Assembly (NCBI RefSeq): GCF_014490665.1
Contig: NZ_CP061038.1
Coordinates: forward strand, 4,238,501 to 4,302,500
DNA length: 64,000 nt
Direction: 5' to 3'
Source of the DNA: Sphingomonas alpina
GTDB lineage: Bacteria; Pseudomonadota; Alphaproteobacteria; Sphingomonadales; Sphingomonadaceae
Positions 51,189 through 60,926 of this stretch are shown here, in pieces; positions within the stretch are counted from its first letter, which is position 1; each line of letters opens with the position of its first letter. The notes beneath the pieces were generated by a model. That model was not told the DNA's origin. It ran no database searches and worked only from the letters and a program-made list of their open reading frames with translations. A program made the translations under genes and the position numbers.

Positions 51189-52058
51189 TCAGCGCGTCGG
51201 CACGGGCTCGTCGCCGGAATAGTCGTAGAAACCGCGCCCGGTCTTGCGGCCATACCAGCCGGCTTCGACATATTTGACCAGCACCGGGGCGGGGCGGAAC
51301 TTGGGATCGCCGGTGCCTTCGAACAGCACGCGGGTGATTTCCAGGCAGGTGTCGAGGCCAATGAAATCGGCCAAAGTCAGCGGGCCCATCGGATGGTTGA
51401 GGCCAAGCTGGCAGGCGAGGTCGATATCGCGGATCGTCGCGACGCCCTCGCCGAGCGCGAAGCACGCTTCGTTGAGCATCGGCATCAGTACGCGGTTGAC
51501 GATGAAGCCCGGCGCGTCATTGGCGCGCACCACCTGCTTGCCCAGCGCCTTGGCATAGGTCTCGATCAGCTTGACCGTGTCATCCGACGTGGCGAGCCCG
51601 CGAATGATTTCGATCAGGCCCATCACCGGCACCGGGTTGAAAAAATGCACGCCGATGAAGCGCTTCGGGTCAGGCGAGGATTGCGCGAGGCGGGTGATCG
51701 GGATCGACGAGGTGTTCGACGCGAGCACCGCCTGATGCCCCAGTACCTTGCCGACTTCGGCGAAGATCGTGCGCTTGATCTCTTCGCGCTCGGTCGCGGC
51801 TTCGATCACCAAGCCGCAGGATGACATGCCCTGTACGCCCTCTACGGCCTCGATCCGCGCCAGCGCCTGGTCACGCGCGGCGCCGTCGATCTTCTCCTTC
51901 GACACCAGCCGCTCAAGTGCCTTGGCTATGCCGAGCTTGCCCGCCTCGGCGCGGTCCTTCGACACATCGGTCAACAGCACATGATAGCCCGCCTGTGCCG
52001 ATACCTGCGCAATGCCTGCGCCCATCTGCCCCGCCCCGATCACGCCTACCGCTTGCAT
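51189..52058 (-). CDS. 3-hydroxybutyryl-CoA dehydrogenase
   Basis: 289 residues from ATG 52058. NAD-binding [18 protein letters not shown]; catalytic region [15 protein letters not shown] and [12 protein letters not shown]-terminal [19 protein letters not shown] and [11 protein letters not shown]. It oxidises or reduces (S)-3-hydroxybutyryl-CoA in fatty-acid or polyhydroxybutyrate metabolism. It lies 29 bp from the YbjN-like gene and is divergent from the first DUF1176 gene. Confidence 0.96.
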   Translation of the reverse strand: MQAVGVIGAGQMGAGIAQVSAQAGYHVLLTDVSKDRAEAGKLGIAKALERLVSKEKIDGAARDQALARIEAVEGVQGMSSCGLVIEAATEREEIKRTIFAEVGKVLGHQAVLASNTSSIPITRLAQSSPDPKRFIGVHFFNPVPVMGLIEIIRGLATSDDTVKLIETYAKALGKQVVRANDAPGFIVNRVLMPMLNEACFALGEGVATIRDIDLACQLGLNHPMGPLTLADFIGLDTCLEITRVLFEGTGDPKFRPAPVLVKYVEAGWYGRKTGRGFYDYSGDEPVPTR

Positions 52059-52129
52059 CGCTTCGCTCCGTCCTGCCTCATGTCGCATCGCTCCTATCGA
52101 CTTGGGCGGCGTTGAGCTAGGATGCGGGC

Positions 52130-53149
52130 ATGATCCTTTCGCTGCTTTTGTTTGCCGCGGGGGCCGACCCCGCCGCACCCAGGCCCGGTCCGATCAAGAC
52201 CTTTGGCGACTGGGCGGTCGCGTGCGACAATGTTCATGCCTGCGAGATGACCTCGCTCATCCCGACTCAGGAAATGGTCGATGGCACCGATAGCGGCGGC
52301 TATTTCTCGATCGCGCGCGCGGCGGGCCCGGACAGCGGGTTCGTGGTCGAGATTTCGAGCAACGGCCATCACGACGAAGAGACGGCGATCCGCATCGACG
52401 GCAAGGCCATCGCCAGTGGGACGATCACCAAGGATTCATTGAGCCTGACCGGCGCCAGGGCGACGGCGATCGTCGCGGCGCTGGCCAATGGCAAAAGGCT
52501 CAGCCTGACCAATGCCGCCGGCACCGAGTTCGCGCATGCGTCGCTCGCCGGATCCTCCGCTGCCTTGCGCTTCATCGACGCCGATCAGGGCCGCGCCGGC
52601 GGCGTCACCGCGGCGGTGGCCAAGGGCGGCAAGCCGGCCAACGCGGTCCCGGCCGCCCTGCCCTTGCCGCGGGTCCGCTCGCTCCCGGCCTCGGGAAAAG
52701 CGGCGGCAATCACGCCGACCTTGCTCAAGCAGATGGTCGATCTGTCGGGCTGCGACACGGAGGACAGCCAGGTCAGCGACCCGATCAAGGGCGATGCACT
52801 GGCGGAGGGCAAGACGCTGGTGCTGATGCCATGCGGCAGCGGCGCGTATAATTTCTCGACCGTCGCGGTGATCGTCTCGGGCGGCAAGCCGGGGCTTGCC
52901 CGATTCGACTTCCAACCCGGCGGGGTCGAGGCGATGGGCACATCGACCCTGATCAACGCCGCATGGGACGCAAAGACCGCCCGGCTGCAAAGCTATGCCA
53001 AGCAGCGCGGCATCGGCGATTGCGGGGCGAGCGAGGATTATGCCTGGGACGGCAGCATGTTCCGCCTCGTCGAGGCGCGGCGGATGGATGAATGCCAGGG
53101 GTCGAGCAACTGGCTCGCGGTGTGGCGGGCGACGCCGGTCAGGCCCTGA
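52130..53149 (+). CDS. DUF1176 secreted protein, copy 1
   Basis: 339 residues. A signal peptide ([12 protein letters not shown]) precedes [19 protein letters not shown], the opening of the DUF1176 family. A second conserved block is [30 protein letters not shown]. Six or so Cys probably form disulfides. Exported; function not established. A paralog follows at 53286-54290. Confidence 0.9.
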   Translation: MILSLLLFAAGADPAAPRPGPIKTFGDWAVACDNVHACEMTSLIPTQEMVDGTDSGGYFSIARAAGPDSGFVVEISSNGHHDEETAIRIDGKAIASGTITKDSLSLTGARATAIVAALANGKRLSLTNAAGTEFAHASLAGSSAALRFIDADQGRAGGVTAAVAKGGKPANAVPAALPLPRVRSLPASGKAAAITPTLLKQMVDLSGCDTEDSQVSDPIKGDALAEGKTLVLMPCGSGAYNFSTVAVIVSGGKPGLARFDFQPGGVEAMGTSTLINAAWDAKTARLQSYAKQRGIGDCGASEDYAWDGSMFRLVEARRMDECQGSSNWLAVWRATPVRP

Positions 53150-53285
53150 AGATCCTCTGAGTACCGCCTGCAGTACCCCACCGCACGGAACACCCGTCAT
53201 GTCGCCTTTTTGCCGGGCCGGTCGTTTTGGCATTGTTCAATTTCTCCGGCCTATCCCATAGCCGCCATATGATGGGAGAGGTTCA

Positions 53286-54290
53286 ATGCTGAGTTTCGCC
53301 GTGCTCGCGCTGGCCACTGCCCCGCTCCCGGCCCCGCCCCGCCCGGGCGAACTCAAGAGTTTCAGGGATTGGGCGGCCGCCTGCGACAATGGCAATAGCT
53401 GCACCATCGCGTCGCTCACACCGGTCGGCGGCACGACGCCCGATGCGACGCTGAACCTGATCCGCGATGCCGGACCGGAGGGCGGGCTGCGCATCGTCCT
53501 CACCGCGATCAATGATGGCGCGGCGCCGGCGGGCCTGTTGATCGACGGCAATCCGGTCGGTGGCGCGTTCCGGCCGGCGACTCGCGGCGCGACGCTTGAT
53601 GGGACGGGGGCAACGGCGGTCGCGGCGCTGCTCGGCAACAGCAAGACGCTGGTGGTGATCGACGCGGGCGGCAAGCGCATCGCGACGCTGTCGCCAAACG
53701 GCCTTGCCGCCGCGCTACGCCATATCGACACTGTGCAGGGCCGCGACGGCGGCGTCACCGCGCTCTTTGCCAGGGGTGCGAAGCCGGCAAGCGCAGTGCC
53801 CGCCGCGCCGATCCTGCCAATGATCATCGCCATGCGCACCACCGGTCAGGCGGCGCGCCCGACCGCACCGCAGATCACCGCGCTCGCCCGCTCGGCCAGA
53901 TGCAATGTCGATCCGACCATACCGGGCAAGGCCGATGCCTTCGCGCTCGGCGCGGGAACGGCGCTGGTGCTGGTTCAGTGCGTCGCAGCTGTCTATAATG
54001 TCTCCTCGGCGGTATTCGTCATCGACAATGGCAAGCCCCGCCCCGCGCGCTTCGACGCACCGTCGGGTTCCGGCGAGGCGTCGATCGTGCCGCTGGTGAT
54101 CAATGCCAAGTACAAGGCAGGGACGCTGACCAGCTATGCCAAGGCGCGCGGCCTGGCCGATTGCGGAAAAGCGCAAACTTTTGTGTGGGACGGCACGAAA
54201 TTTCGCCTGAGCGCGCAATCCGAAATGGAAGAATGCCGCGGCAACCCGAATTTCATTACCACCTGGCGGGCGCGAGTGACGCGTCCCTGA
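53286..54290 (+). CDS. DUF1176 secreted protein, copy 2
   Basis: 334 residues, same order of blocks as the neighbour: FRDWAAACDNGNSCTIASL, DTVQGRDGGVTALFARGAKP, and LADCGKAQTFVWDGTKFRLSAQSEMEECRG. The pair arose by tandem duplication and has since diverged. The start has GGGAGAGG directly upstream. The 136-bp gap could hold its own promoter. Confidence 0.9.
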   Translation: MLSFAVLALATAPLPAPPRPGELKSFRDWAAACDNGNSCTIASLTPVGGTTPDATLNLIRDAGPEGGLRIVLTAINDGAAPAGLLIDGNPVGGAFRPATRGATLDGTGATAVAALLGNSKTLVVIDAGGKRIATLSPNGLAAALRHIDTVQGRDGGVTALFARGAKPASAVPAAPILPMIIAMRTTGQAARPTAPQITALARSARCNVDPTIPGKADAFALGAGTALVLVQCVAAVYNVSSAVFVIDNGKPRPARFDAPSGSGEASIVPLVINAKYKAGTLTSYAKARGLADCGKAQTFVWDGTKFRLSAQSEMEECRGNPNFITTWRARVTRP

Positions 54291-54301
54291 GTCCGATTGG
54301 T

Positions 54302-55279
54302 TTACGGCGCGAGCCGCATCGGCTGTGCCTCGGCCAGGATCACCGCGAACAGCCCGGCAGGATCGGTCCATTCGGCGATCGGCGTCCAGCCGCCGCTGCG
54401 CAGCAGGATGCGTGCATCGCGCGGGCCGTATTTATGGCTGTTCTCGGTGTGGATCGTCTCGCCCGCGCGAATCGCGAAAGGCCGCCCTTCGACCGTGAAG
54501 TCGAGATCATCCTGTGCCTCGAGGTGCATTTCGATCCGCGCGCGATCGTCGTTCCACAGCGCACGATGCCGGAAACGGTCGATCGGGATCGTCGCGCCAA
54601 GCTCGCGATTGATACGCTCGAGCAGGTTCAGATTGAATCCCGCCGTCACGCCGGCCGCGTCGTCATAGGCCGCGACCAGCGTGTCCTCATCCTTCACCCG
54701 GTCCATGCCGATCAACAGCATCGCCCCCTCGCCAAGCGACTGCTTCATCGCGCGCAACAGATCGACCGAGGCATGCGGGATCATGTTGCCGATGGTCGAA
54801 CCGGGAAAGAAACCAAGCTTGGGCAAGCCGGCAACCTGCGCCGGAAGTGCAATCGGATGCAGGAAATCCGCTTCGACCGGCAGCACCGGCAGGCCGGGAA
54901 AGGCGGAAGCGAGTCCGGCGGAGGATTCGCGCAGGAAATCGCCCGAGATATCGATCGGCACATAGGCGGCAGGCGCCACTGCGCTGAGCAGGATCGGCGT
55001 CTTGGTTGACGAGCCCGAGCCGAATTCCACCACCGCGCGGCCTTCCCCGGCCAGTGCGGCAACCTGCGGCGTTACCTCGCGCAGGATCGCGGTTTCGGTC
55101 CGGGTCGGATAATATTCCGGCAGGTCGGTGATTGCCTCGAACAATTCCGACCCGCGCCGGTCATAGAACCAGCGCGCCGGGATCGCACGCGGCCGCGTTG
55201 CCAAGCCGCGCAGCACATCGGCGCGGAACGCCGGATCCGCCAGGGTGACGTCGCCGTCCTCGATCTCACGCTTGAGCAT
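54302..55279 (-). CDS. egtD: L-histidine N-alpha-methyltransferase
   Basis: 325 residues from ATG 55279. Transfers three methyl groups from SAM to histidine to give hercynine. Motifs: FEAITDLPEYYPTRTE, VVEFGSGSSTKTPILL (SAM loop), VPIDISGDFLRES, GFFPGSTIGN, and C-terminal ENSHKYGPRDARILL. It lies 1 bp downstream of the egtB stop, so they form an operon. Confidence 0.96.
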   Translation of the reverse strand: MLKREIEDGDVTLADPAFRADVLRGLATRPRAIPARWFYDRRGSELFEAITDLPEYYPTRTETAILREVTPQVAALAGEGRAVVEFGSGSSTKTPILLSAVAPAAYVPIDISGDFLRESSAGLASAFPGLPVLPVEADFLHPIALPAQVAGLPKLGFFPGSTIGNMIPHASVDLLRAMKQSLGEGAMLLIGMDRVKDEDTLVAAYDDAAGVTAGFNLNLLERINRELGATIPIDRFRHRALWNDDRARIEMHLEAQDDLDFTVEGRPFAIRAGETIHTENSHKYGPRDARILLRSGGWTPIAEWTDPAGLFAVILAEAQPMRLAP

Positions 55280-55280
55280 G

Positions 55281-56540
55281 TCAGATATCCTTGGCCAGGC
55301 GGACGCCGGTGAATTGCCAACGCTGGTGCGGGTAGAAGAAGTTGCGATAGCTCGCACGCGCATGACCGCGCGGCGTGGCGCAGGATCCGCCGCGCAGCAC
55401 GCACTGCCCGGACATGAACTTGCCATTATACTCGCCGACCGCACCCTTGGCGGGCACAAAGCCGGGATAGGGGCGATAGGCGCTGCCGGTCCATTGCCAG
55501 ACATCACCGAAGAATGCCGCACCGCCAGAAGATGGACGCGGCTCGACCGGGCCAGGCCCGTCAAGCTGATTGCCGCCGGCCGGATCATGCGTGCTCGCCG
55601 CCGCTTCCCATTCGGTCTCGGTCGGCAGACGGGCGCCGGCCCAGCTCGCATAAGCGTCTGCCTCGTAGAAGCTGATATGCGTGACCGGTGCCGCCGGATC
55701 GATCGCCCGCCTTCCGTCGAGTCCGAAGCGCGTCCAGCCGCCCTCGCCCTGTTCCCAATAGAGCGGCGCGACGATCGCTTCCGCCTTTACCCAAGCCCAA
55801 CCGTCGGACAGCCAGTGACGCGGATCGGCATAACCGCCATCGGCGATGAACGCAGCCCATTCGCCATTGGTGACGGTACGATCCGCGATCGCATGCGGGG
55901 ACAGCAGAGCCTGGTGACGCGGCGCCTCGCAGTCGAACGCAAAGTCTTCGCCATCATGACCAATCTCGACGATGCCGGCCTGGCCCTCGATCCAGCCAAT
56001 CGGGCCGGGCATCGCTACCGGCACCTTGCGCATCGCCGGCCAGATTGCCGGTTCGAGCGGGTTTTCCGACATCAGGTGCAACATGTCGGTGACGAGCAGT
56101 TCCTGATGCTGTTCCTCATGATGGCAGCCCAGGATCACAAGTTCGATCGCAACCGCCGGCAGATCGGCCAGCACCGCCAGCAGTGCGGCATCGACATAAT
56201 GGCGATAGGCCAATACCTCATCGAGCGTCGGCCGCGTCACCATACCACGCCGCGCGCGCGCATGACGGCGCCCTTCGGCTTCGTAATAGCTGTTGAACAG
56301 AAACGGGAAGCGCTCGTCGTGCAGCGCGTAGCCGGCAACGAAATCGCGCAGGATGAAGGTTTCGAGGAACCAGGTCGTGTGCGCGAGATGCCATTTGGCG
56401 GGCGACGCATCCGCCATCGACTGAACCGTTGCATCGGCATCGGAGAGCGGTGCGACCAGCGCCTCGGTCAGCGCACGGACTCGCGCAAACCGTTCGGCCA
56501 GCGCCGACAGCGAAGGAGCAAGAAGAGTTTTCGTTCGCAT
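55281..56540 (-). CDS. egtB: Hercynine oxygenase (ergothioneine sulfoxide synthase) EgtB
   Basis: 419 residues from ATG 56540, with GGAGA just upstream. Iron enzyme that joins hercynine to a thiol donor with O2. The N-terminal DinB-like domain has the His triad around [12 protein letters not shown] and [10 protein letters not shown]. The C-terminal formylglycine-generating-enzyme-like domain has [23 protein letters not shown] and [19 protein letters not shown]. No EgtC amidohydrolase or EgtE lyase gene is nearby. Ergothioneine is an antioxidant. Confidence 0.96.
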   Translation of the reverse strand: MRTKTLLAPSLSALAERFARVRALTEALVAPLSDADATVQSMADASPAKWHLAHTTWFLETFILRDFVAGYALHDERFPFLFNSYYEAEGRRHARARRGMVTRPTLDEVLAYRHYVDAALLAVLADLPAVAIELVILGCHHEEQHQELLVTDMLHLMSENPLEPAIWPAMRKVPVAMPGPIGWIEGQAGIVEIGHDGEDFAFDCEAPRHQALLSPHAIADRTVTNGEWAAFIADGGYADPRHWLSDGWAWVKAEAIVAPLYWEQGEGGWTRFGLDGRRAIDPAAPVTHISFYEADAYASWAGARLPTETEWEAAASTHDPAGGNQLDGPGPVEPRPSSGGAAFFGDVWQWTGSAYRPYPGFVPAKGAVGEYNGKFMSGQCVLRGGSCATPRGHARASYRNFFYPHQRWQFTGVRLAKDI

Positions 56541-56593
56541 TCTGTTCTCCATATCCAGAATGCATTTGCGAATCAATTGATCTGGAGCAGGGT

Positions 56594-57163
56594 TTACCGA
56601 GAAGCGCCGGGAACCCACAGAACGTCGCCACCGGCATTTTGGTTCACAAAGCGCGCGGCAACGAACAGATAATCCGACAAACGGTTGAGATATGAGAGCG
56701 TTAAGGGGTTGAGCGGCACCGCTTGCGCGGCGGCAACCGCCGTCCGCTCGGCCCGGCGCACGGTGGCGCGCGCGACATGGATCGCAGCGGCCGCCGCAGT
56801 TCCGCCCGGCAAGATGAAGCTGGTCAGCGACGGCATGCCGCTGTTCATTGCGTCGATTTCATTCTCGAGTCGGGCAACCTGGGTCGCGACGATGCGCAGA
56901 GTCATGTCGGACGGCGCGAAATCCTCGCCCGGCGTGGCGAGATCGGCGCCGAGATCGAACAGGTCGTTCTGAATCCGGGTCAGCGCGGCGGCAGTATCGC
57001 CAGTCCCAAGTGCGGCGATCGCTACCCCGATCGCACTGTTCGCCTCATCGACATCGCCGATCGCGGACATGCGCGGATCGGTCTTGGCGACGCGCGACCC
57101 GTCGACCAGACCGGTCGTCCCGTTGTCGCCAGTGCGCGTATAGATTTTGTTGAGCTTGACCAC
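56594..57163 (-). CDS. Cob(I)alamin adenosyltransferase, PduO type
   Basis: 189 residues. Forms adenosylcobalamin from cobalamin and ATP. N-terminal [20 protein letters not shown] (ATP-binding), [12 protein letters not shown], and C-terminal [16 protein letters not shown] with the conserved Arg and Asp. Its presence implies use of coenzyme B12 (for example in methylmalonyl-CoA mutase), encoded outside the window. It is 18 bp after the twin-TM protein gene. Confidence 0.95.
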   Translation of the reverse strand: MVKLNKIYTRTGDNGTTGLVDGSRVAKTDPRMSAIGDVDEANSAIGVAIAALGTGDTAAALTRIQNDLFDLGADLATPGEDFAPSDMTLRIVATQVARLENEIDAMNSGMPSLTSFILPGGTAAAAAIHVARATVRRAERTAVAAAQAVPLNPLTLSYLNRLSDYLFVAARFVNQNAGGDVLWVPGASR

Positions 57164-57181
57164 CGGCGCGGGTCCGGCAGC

Positions 57182-57415
57182 TCAGCCGCGCCCCGCGAGC
57201 ATCAGGATCAGCACGACGATGACAATCGCCACCGCCTGGAAGAAGATGCGGTACTGCATCATCTTGTTCGACTTCAGCGCTGCCGCGCTCGGCCCGCTCG
57301 TGCCGCCCTTCGCCTCTGCACTGGCGTTCATCATGAAGATGACCAGGCCGCGGATAAAGACGACCACCACCGCGATCATCGCGGCGATGAGGAGGATTGC
57401 GAGGAAAGTGCTCAT
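57182..57415 (-). CDS. HIG1-like twin-transmembrane protein
   Basis: 77 residues with two membrane segments: FLAILLIAAMIAVVVVFIRGLVIFMM and IFFQAVAIVIVVLILMLAG. Between them, SNKMMQYRIFFQ matches the HIG1 family pattern. In mitochondria HIG1 proteins associate with respiratory complexes; alphaproteobacterial homologues are little studied. Co-directional with the adenosyltransferase. Confidence 0.87.
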   Translation of the reverse strand: MSTFLAILLIAAMIAVVVVFIRGLVIFMMNASAEAKGGTSGPSAAALKSNKMMQYRIFFQAVAIVIVVLILMLAGRG

Positions 57416-57459
57416 GAATCCTATTTAGGCCTTTGACAGCGCAAAGCCAATGGCACGCA

Positions 57460-58431
57460 TCACCGCGGCGTGTCTGCGGCTTCGGCTGTGACGGCTTCGG
57501 TCGTGACTTCTGTTTCGCTGCAATTGCCGACCGGGCAATCGGGTGTCGCCGGTGCCGCTTTTTCAATCGCCACGCTATAGCTGATCCGATCGGGCAACAC
57601 TTGCTTGATGGTGATGACAAGGTCCCGAATATGGGCCGTTTTCTGCCTGAGATCGGCGGTTTCGACTTGCCCCGAACCGGGATGGACCAGATCGTCGATC
57701 GAATAGCCACGCACGTCGAACCGGATCTCGCCGTTCCTGATACCGCCAAAGGCGATATCGTAGATTCTGCCGACTTCGATCGATGGATAATCGGCCGGGT
57801 CGGGAATCACAGCGCCCTTGGAATAATCGCGCGGCGGCACCAGTGGCTGGCCGAGCTTCACGGTCTGGACTTGGCCGAAGGTCGACGGATCCGCTGCGGT
57901 GGAACGGATCACCGTCACAGCAGGATCAGCCGCCATCCGGTCGTGCAGCTCCCGTGGCGACTGGCTTTGGTCGGCCTGGCCCAGCAGTGCGTCGGTGAAG
58001 CTCGAATCATCGATGGCGAGCGGGAAAAAGCCGCTCGCCTCACGGTCTTTTGCGCCCATGCAGACAAAGCCCAGCTCGACATTTTCCAACGTGTCCGCCG
58101 GCACATCCTCCAGCTTTGCCCTGCGCGTCGAGGCGTCGATCACTGCCTCGTCACGGCCATAGCGCTGCAGGCCGGACCAACCGAGCTTCCGCGCGGCGCA
58201 ATCGGCCTGCATGAAATTGAGCGTCATCGCCACCGGGTCGCCCGGTTGGCGGATCAGGGTCTTCGCCCAATAGGTGACATTCTTCCCATCCCGCTGGATC
58301 GAGCGGGCATCGACGAACACGACGCGATCGGTGCCATGCCCGACATACCACCATGGCGCGGCGGTCGCCGGCGCGGCGATCGCGGCGAAGATCGGCAACA
58401 CGATCAGGCAGGCAGGTCGGCAACGGCGCAT
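57460..58431 (-). CDS. Secreted protein with surface-adhesin E-like N-terminal domain
   Basis: 323 residues with a signal peptide (to about PATAAP). The first domain, WWYVGHGTDRVVFVDARSIQRDGKNVTYWAKTL, resembles the adhesin E-like fold often seen in uncharacterised periplasmic proteins. The later region (IPDPADYPSIEVGRIYDIAF) is unassigned. Two Cys near the C-terminus (TPDCPVGNCSE) may pair. Function unknown. Confidence 0.8.
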   Translation of the reverse strand: MRRCRPACLIVLPIFAAIAAPATAAPWWYVGHGTDRVVFVDARSIQRDGKNVTYWAKTLIRQPGDPVAMTLNFMQADCAARKLGWSGLQRYGRDEAVIDASTRRAKLEDVPADTLENVELGFVCMGAKDREASGFFPLAIDDSSFTDALLGQADQSQSPRELHDRMAADPAVTVIRSTAADPSTFGQVQTVKLGQPLVPPRDYSKGAVIPDPADYPSIEVGRIYDIAFGGIRNGEIRFDVRGYSIDDLVHPGSGQVETADLRQKTAHIRDLVITIKQVLPDRISYSVAIEKAAPATPDCPVGNCSETEVTTEAVTAEAADTPR

Positions 58432-58538
58432 CGGCTTCGATCCCTTGGTTTTTTTCGCCCCGATGTCACATCTCCGGCTTCAAGATCGTCATGTACCCGA
58501 GAGTGCTGAATCCCGGTTCTTGAAAATGGAGATACGAC

Positions 58539-58850
58539 ATGAACAGATACGCACTCTTCCTTCAGCACCGCACCAAACCCGGCATGCGCGCGGAAGTTCA
58601 GAAGATCTGGCAGAAACATATGCAGCCGGCGATCGACGCGAACGCGGCCCATGAAATCTATGTCTATTCGTTCGGCGGCGATCCCGACCGGATCTGCGCC
58701 TTCCAGGTTTATAGCAATGCCGAGGAAGCGAGCGCCTTCCTGATGACCCGGGCTTATCTCGATTATGAACGGGAAGCAGCCCCCCTGCTCGAAGGGCCGC
58801 CGCAAGTGGAAGTGCTGCAGCCACAGTGGATCAAGGGCGACCGGAGCTAA
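58539..58850 (+). CDS. Antibiotic biosynthesis monooxygenase (ABM)-fold protein
   Basis: 103 residues, dimeric alpha+beta barrel type: YALFLQHRTKPGMRAEVQKIW, DRICAFQVYSNAEEASAFL, YLDYEREAAPLLEGPPQVEVL. Such small proteins act on quinone-like or aromatic substrates or have no known activity. It ends with a 4-bp overlap with the convergent gluQ gene. Confidence 0.87.
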   Translation: MNRYALFLQHRTKPGMRAEVQKIWQKHMQPAIDANAAHEIYVYSFGGDPDRICAFQVYSNAEEASAFLMTRAYLDYEREAAPLLEGPPQVEVLQPQWIKGDRS

Positions 58851-59719
58851 GCCGGCGGCAGCGCAAAGCCGGGCGGTGCCTGCCCGCGGCGCAGCATGGC
58901 GGCGAGCACGGAGCCGTCCTGTCCGGCCGCATACAGACTCGCCAGGGACGGTGCGCCATGGCGCTTGGCGAGCCGGTTGCCCGCCGCATCGGTCAGCAGC
59001 GCATGATGGCGATAGACTGGCACCGGCAGGTCGAGCAGCGCCTGCAGCACGCGATGCACATGCGTCGCCTCGAACAGATCCACGCCGCGCACGATATGCG
59101 TCACGCCCTGCGCCGCATCGTCAACCGTCACCGCGAGGTGATAGCTTGCCGGCGCATCCTTGCGCCCAAGCACGACATCGCCATGCGCCAGCGGGTCGGC
59201 CGGCACGACCCCGGCCAGTTCGTCGCGCCACACCAGTCCTTCGACTCCTCCGATCGCCGCGACCGCCCTCACCATGTCGATCCGCCAGGCGTGCGGCTCG
59301 GTCGCCAGCCTTGCCTGTCGTATCGCCGGGTCGAGCAACCGGCACGTGCCGGGATAGACCGTACCGGCAGGGCCGTGCGGCGCGGTGCTGCTGGCCGCGA
59401 TGTCGGCGCGGGTGCAGAAACAGGGATAGAGCAGGCCCCTTTCACGCAGCTGCGACAAAGCCAGCTCATAGGCAGCAAGCCGCGCCGACTGAAATATGAC
59501 CGGGCCATCCCAGGTCAGGCCAAGCCTGGCGAGATCGTCGAAAATACCCTGCACATGCTCGGGCCGCGAGCGGGTGCCGTCGATATCCTCGATCCTGAGC
59601 AAAAAGGTGCCGCCCTCCCGCCGCGCACGGTCATGCGCCTGGATCGCGGAGAAAGCGTGACCCAGATGCAACGCTCCGGTCGGGCTCGGCGCGAAACGCG
59701 TGACCATCACCACTGGCAT
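58847..59719 (-). CDS. gluQ: Glutamyl-Q tRNA(Asp) synthetase
   Basis: 290 residues from ATG 59719 (ATG 59707 possible). Attaches glutamate to queuosine in tRNA-Asp. It is a truncated GluRS: RFAPSPTGALHLGHAFSA (HIGH region), a zinc-binding set in YPCFCTRADI...YPGTC, and RLAKRHGA in place of KMSKS. It lacks the anticodon-binding domain, as expected. An extra in-frame upstream start is less likely. Confidence 0.95.
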   Translation of the reverse strand: MPVVMVTRFAPSPTGALHLGHAFSAIQAHDRARREGGTFLLRIEDIDGTRSRPEHVQGIFDDLARLGLTWDGPVIFQSARLAAYELALSQLRERGLLYPCFCTRADIAASSTAPHGPAGTVYPGTCRLLDPAIRQARLATEPHAWRIDMVRAVAAIGGVEGLVWRDELAGVVPADPLAHGDVVLGRKDAPASYHLAVTVDDAAQGVTHIVRGVDLFEATHVHRVLQALLDLPVPVYRHHALLTDAAGNRLAKRHGAPSLASLYAAGQDGSVLAAMLRRGQAPPGFALPPA

Positions 59720-59825
59720 CAAACCGGCTCTTGACCACGAGTCGTGCCCCGTGCTGCATTGCAAAGTGTCATCATGGCGTCATCCTGATCGGCGATTGCG
59801 CCCTCAGGAAGCAAGGGGGTTGCGT

Positions 59826-60392
59826 ATGTATCATCCCGATCTGATCCGGCACCCCGACAGTTGCCCGGCGCTGGTGCTGAACGCCGATTACACTCCACTC
59901 AGCTATTACCCGCTTTCGGTCTGGCCATGGCAGACGGCGATCAAGGCGGTGTTTCTCGACCGGGTCGATATCGTTGCGCAATATGAGCGCGAGGTGCGCA
60001 GCCCGACGGCGCGGCTCAAGCTGCCCTCGGTCATCGCGCTCAAATCCTATGTCCGGCCAAGCGCCTTTCCCGCCTTCACGCGGTTCAACGTGTTCCTGCG
60101 CGACAAATTCGCCTGTCAATATTGCGGCAGCGGCCATGACCTGACCTTCGACCATATCATTCCCCGCGCACAGGGCGGGCGGACGACCTGGGAGAATGTC
60201 GCGACCGCCTGCGCACCGTGCAATCTGAAGAAGGGCGGGCGCACGCCCAAACAGGCCAATATGCCACTGCATATCGCCGCGATCCGCCCGACCAGCTGGC
60301 AGATGCAGGAACATGGCCGGCGTTTCCCGCCCAATTATCTCCACGATACCTGGCATGACTGGCTCTATTGGGATGTCGAGCTGGAGGCATGA
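59826..60392 (+). CDS. HNH endonuclease-family protein
   Basis: 188 residues from ATG 59826. The HNH motif is FACQYCGSGHDLTFDHIIPRAQGG...TWENVATACAPCNLKKGG, with two CxxC pairs binding zinc. The N-terminal part (LVLNADYTPLSYYPLSVWPWQTAIKAVFL) is conserved in chromosomal homologues, which are widespread and not tied to restriction systems. Target unknown. The stop overlaps a tiny ORF. Confidence 0.93.
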   Translation: MYHPDLIRHPDSCPALVLNADYTPLSYYPLSVWPWQTAIKAVFLDRVDIVAQYEREVRSPTARLKLPSVIALKSYVRPSAFPAFTRFNVFLRDKFACQYCGSGHDLTFDHIIPRAQGGRTTWENVATACAPCNLKKGGRTPKQANMPLHIAAIRPTSWQMQEHGRRFPPNYLHDTWHDWLYWDVELEA

Positions 60393-60457
60393 GCGACGAG
60401 GCGACCCTGACCGACCCGTTCGGCAACATGTTGCGCTTCGACGGTAGCCGGAACTGA
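60389..60457 (+). pseudogene. Remnant of a glyoxalase/VOC-family gene
   Basis: A 22-codon frame overlapping the HNH stop as ATGA. It contains TLTDPFGNMLRFDGS, which looks like the C-terminal strand of VOC-family proteins (usually TDPxGNxLRF). The rest of such a gene is absent. Most likely the tail of a deleted gene; it could also be a tiny expressed peptide. Confidence 0.45.
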
Positions 60458-60500
60458 TTGACCGGCTCCGCCGTTTCGCGGGCCTCAGGAGCTTGTCCCT

Positions 60501-60863
60501 ATGCGCCATATGATCGTCCTTTCCGCACTGGTGCCGATGCTGCTGGGCGCCTGTTCCAGGGATGACGACACGAACGCCGCAGGATTCAAACCACCGATCA
60601 ATATATTGCGCACAGATCTGATCGCCGGATTCGACAGACGATTCGACCGGCTCGACCGCAACAGGAACGGCACGGTCGAACTGAGCGAGGTCACCCCGGA
60701 ACGGCTTGCCCGGACGAGGCGGCTCGATACCGATAATGACGGGAAGATCACGCGCGACGAGTATAAGTCTGCCCAGCTTGCCCATTTCGATCGGACCGAC
60801 GCCAATCACGACGGAACGCTGACCACGCCCGAGCGCGACGCAGCAAAATTGCTCAACCGCTGA
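60501..60863 (+). CDS. EF-hand lipoprotein
   Basis: 120 residues. Signal peptide with lipobox LLGAC (Cys18), so membrane-anchored outside the cytoplasm. Three EF-hand loops: DRNRNGTVELSE, DTDNDGKITRDE and DANHDGTLTTPE. Calcium binding is probable. Common small envelope protein in sphingomonads; role unknown. AGGAG lies 9 bp before the ATG. Confidence 0.92.
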   Translation: MRHMIVLSALVPMLLGACSRDDDTNAAGFKPPINILRTDLIAGFDRRFDRLDRNRNGTVELSEVTPERLARTRRLDTDNDGKITRDEYKSAQLAHFDRTDANHDGTLTTPERDAAKLLNR

Positions 60864-60926
60864 AATCTGCGTTATTTTGGTGCCGAAACGGTTGACCTGA
60901 GCCTTGCCGCAGCGCAGCAATAACTC

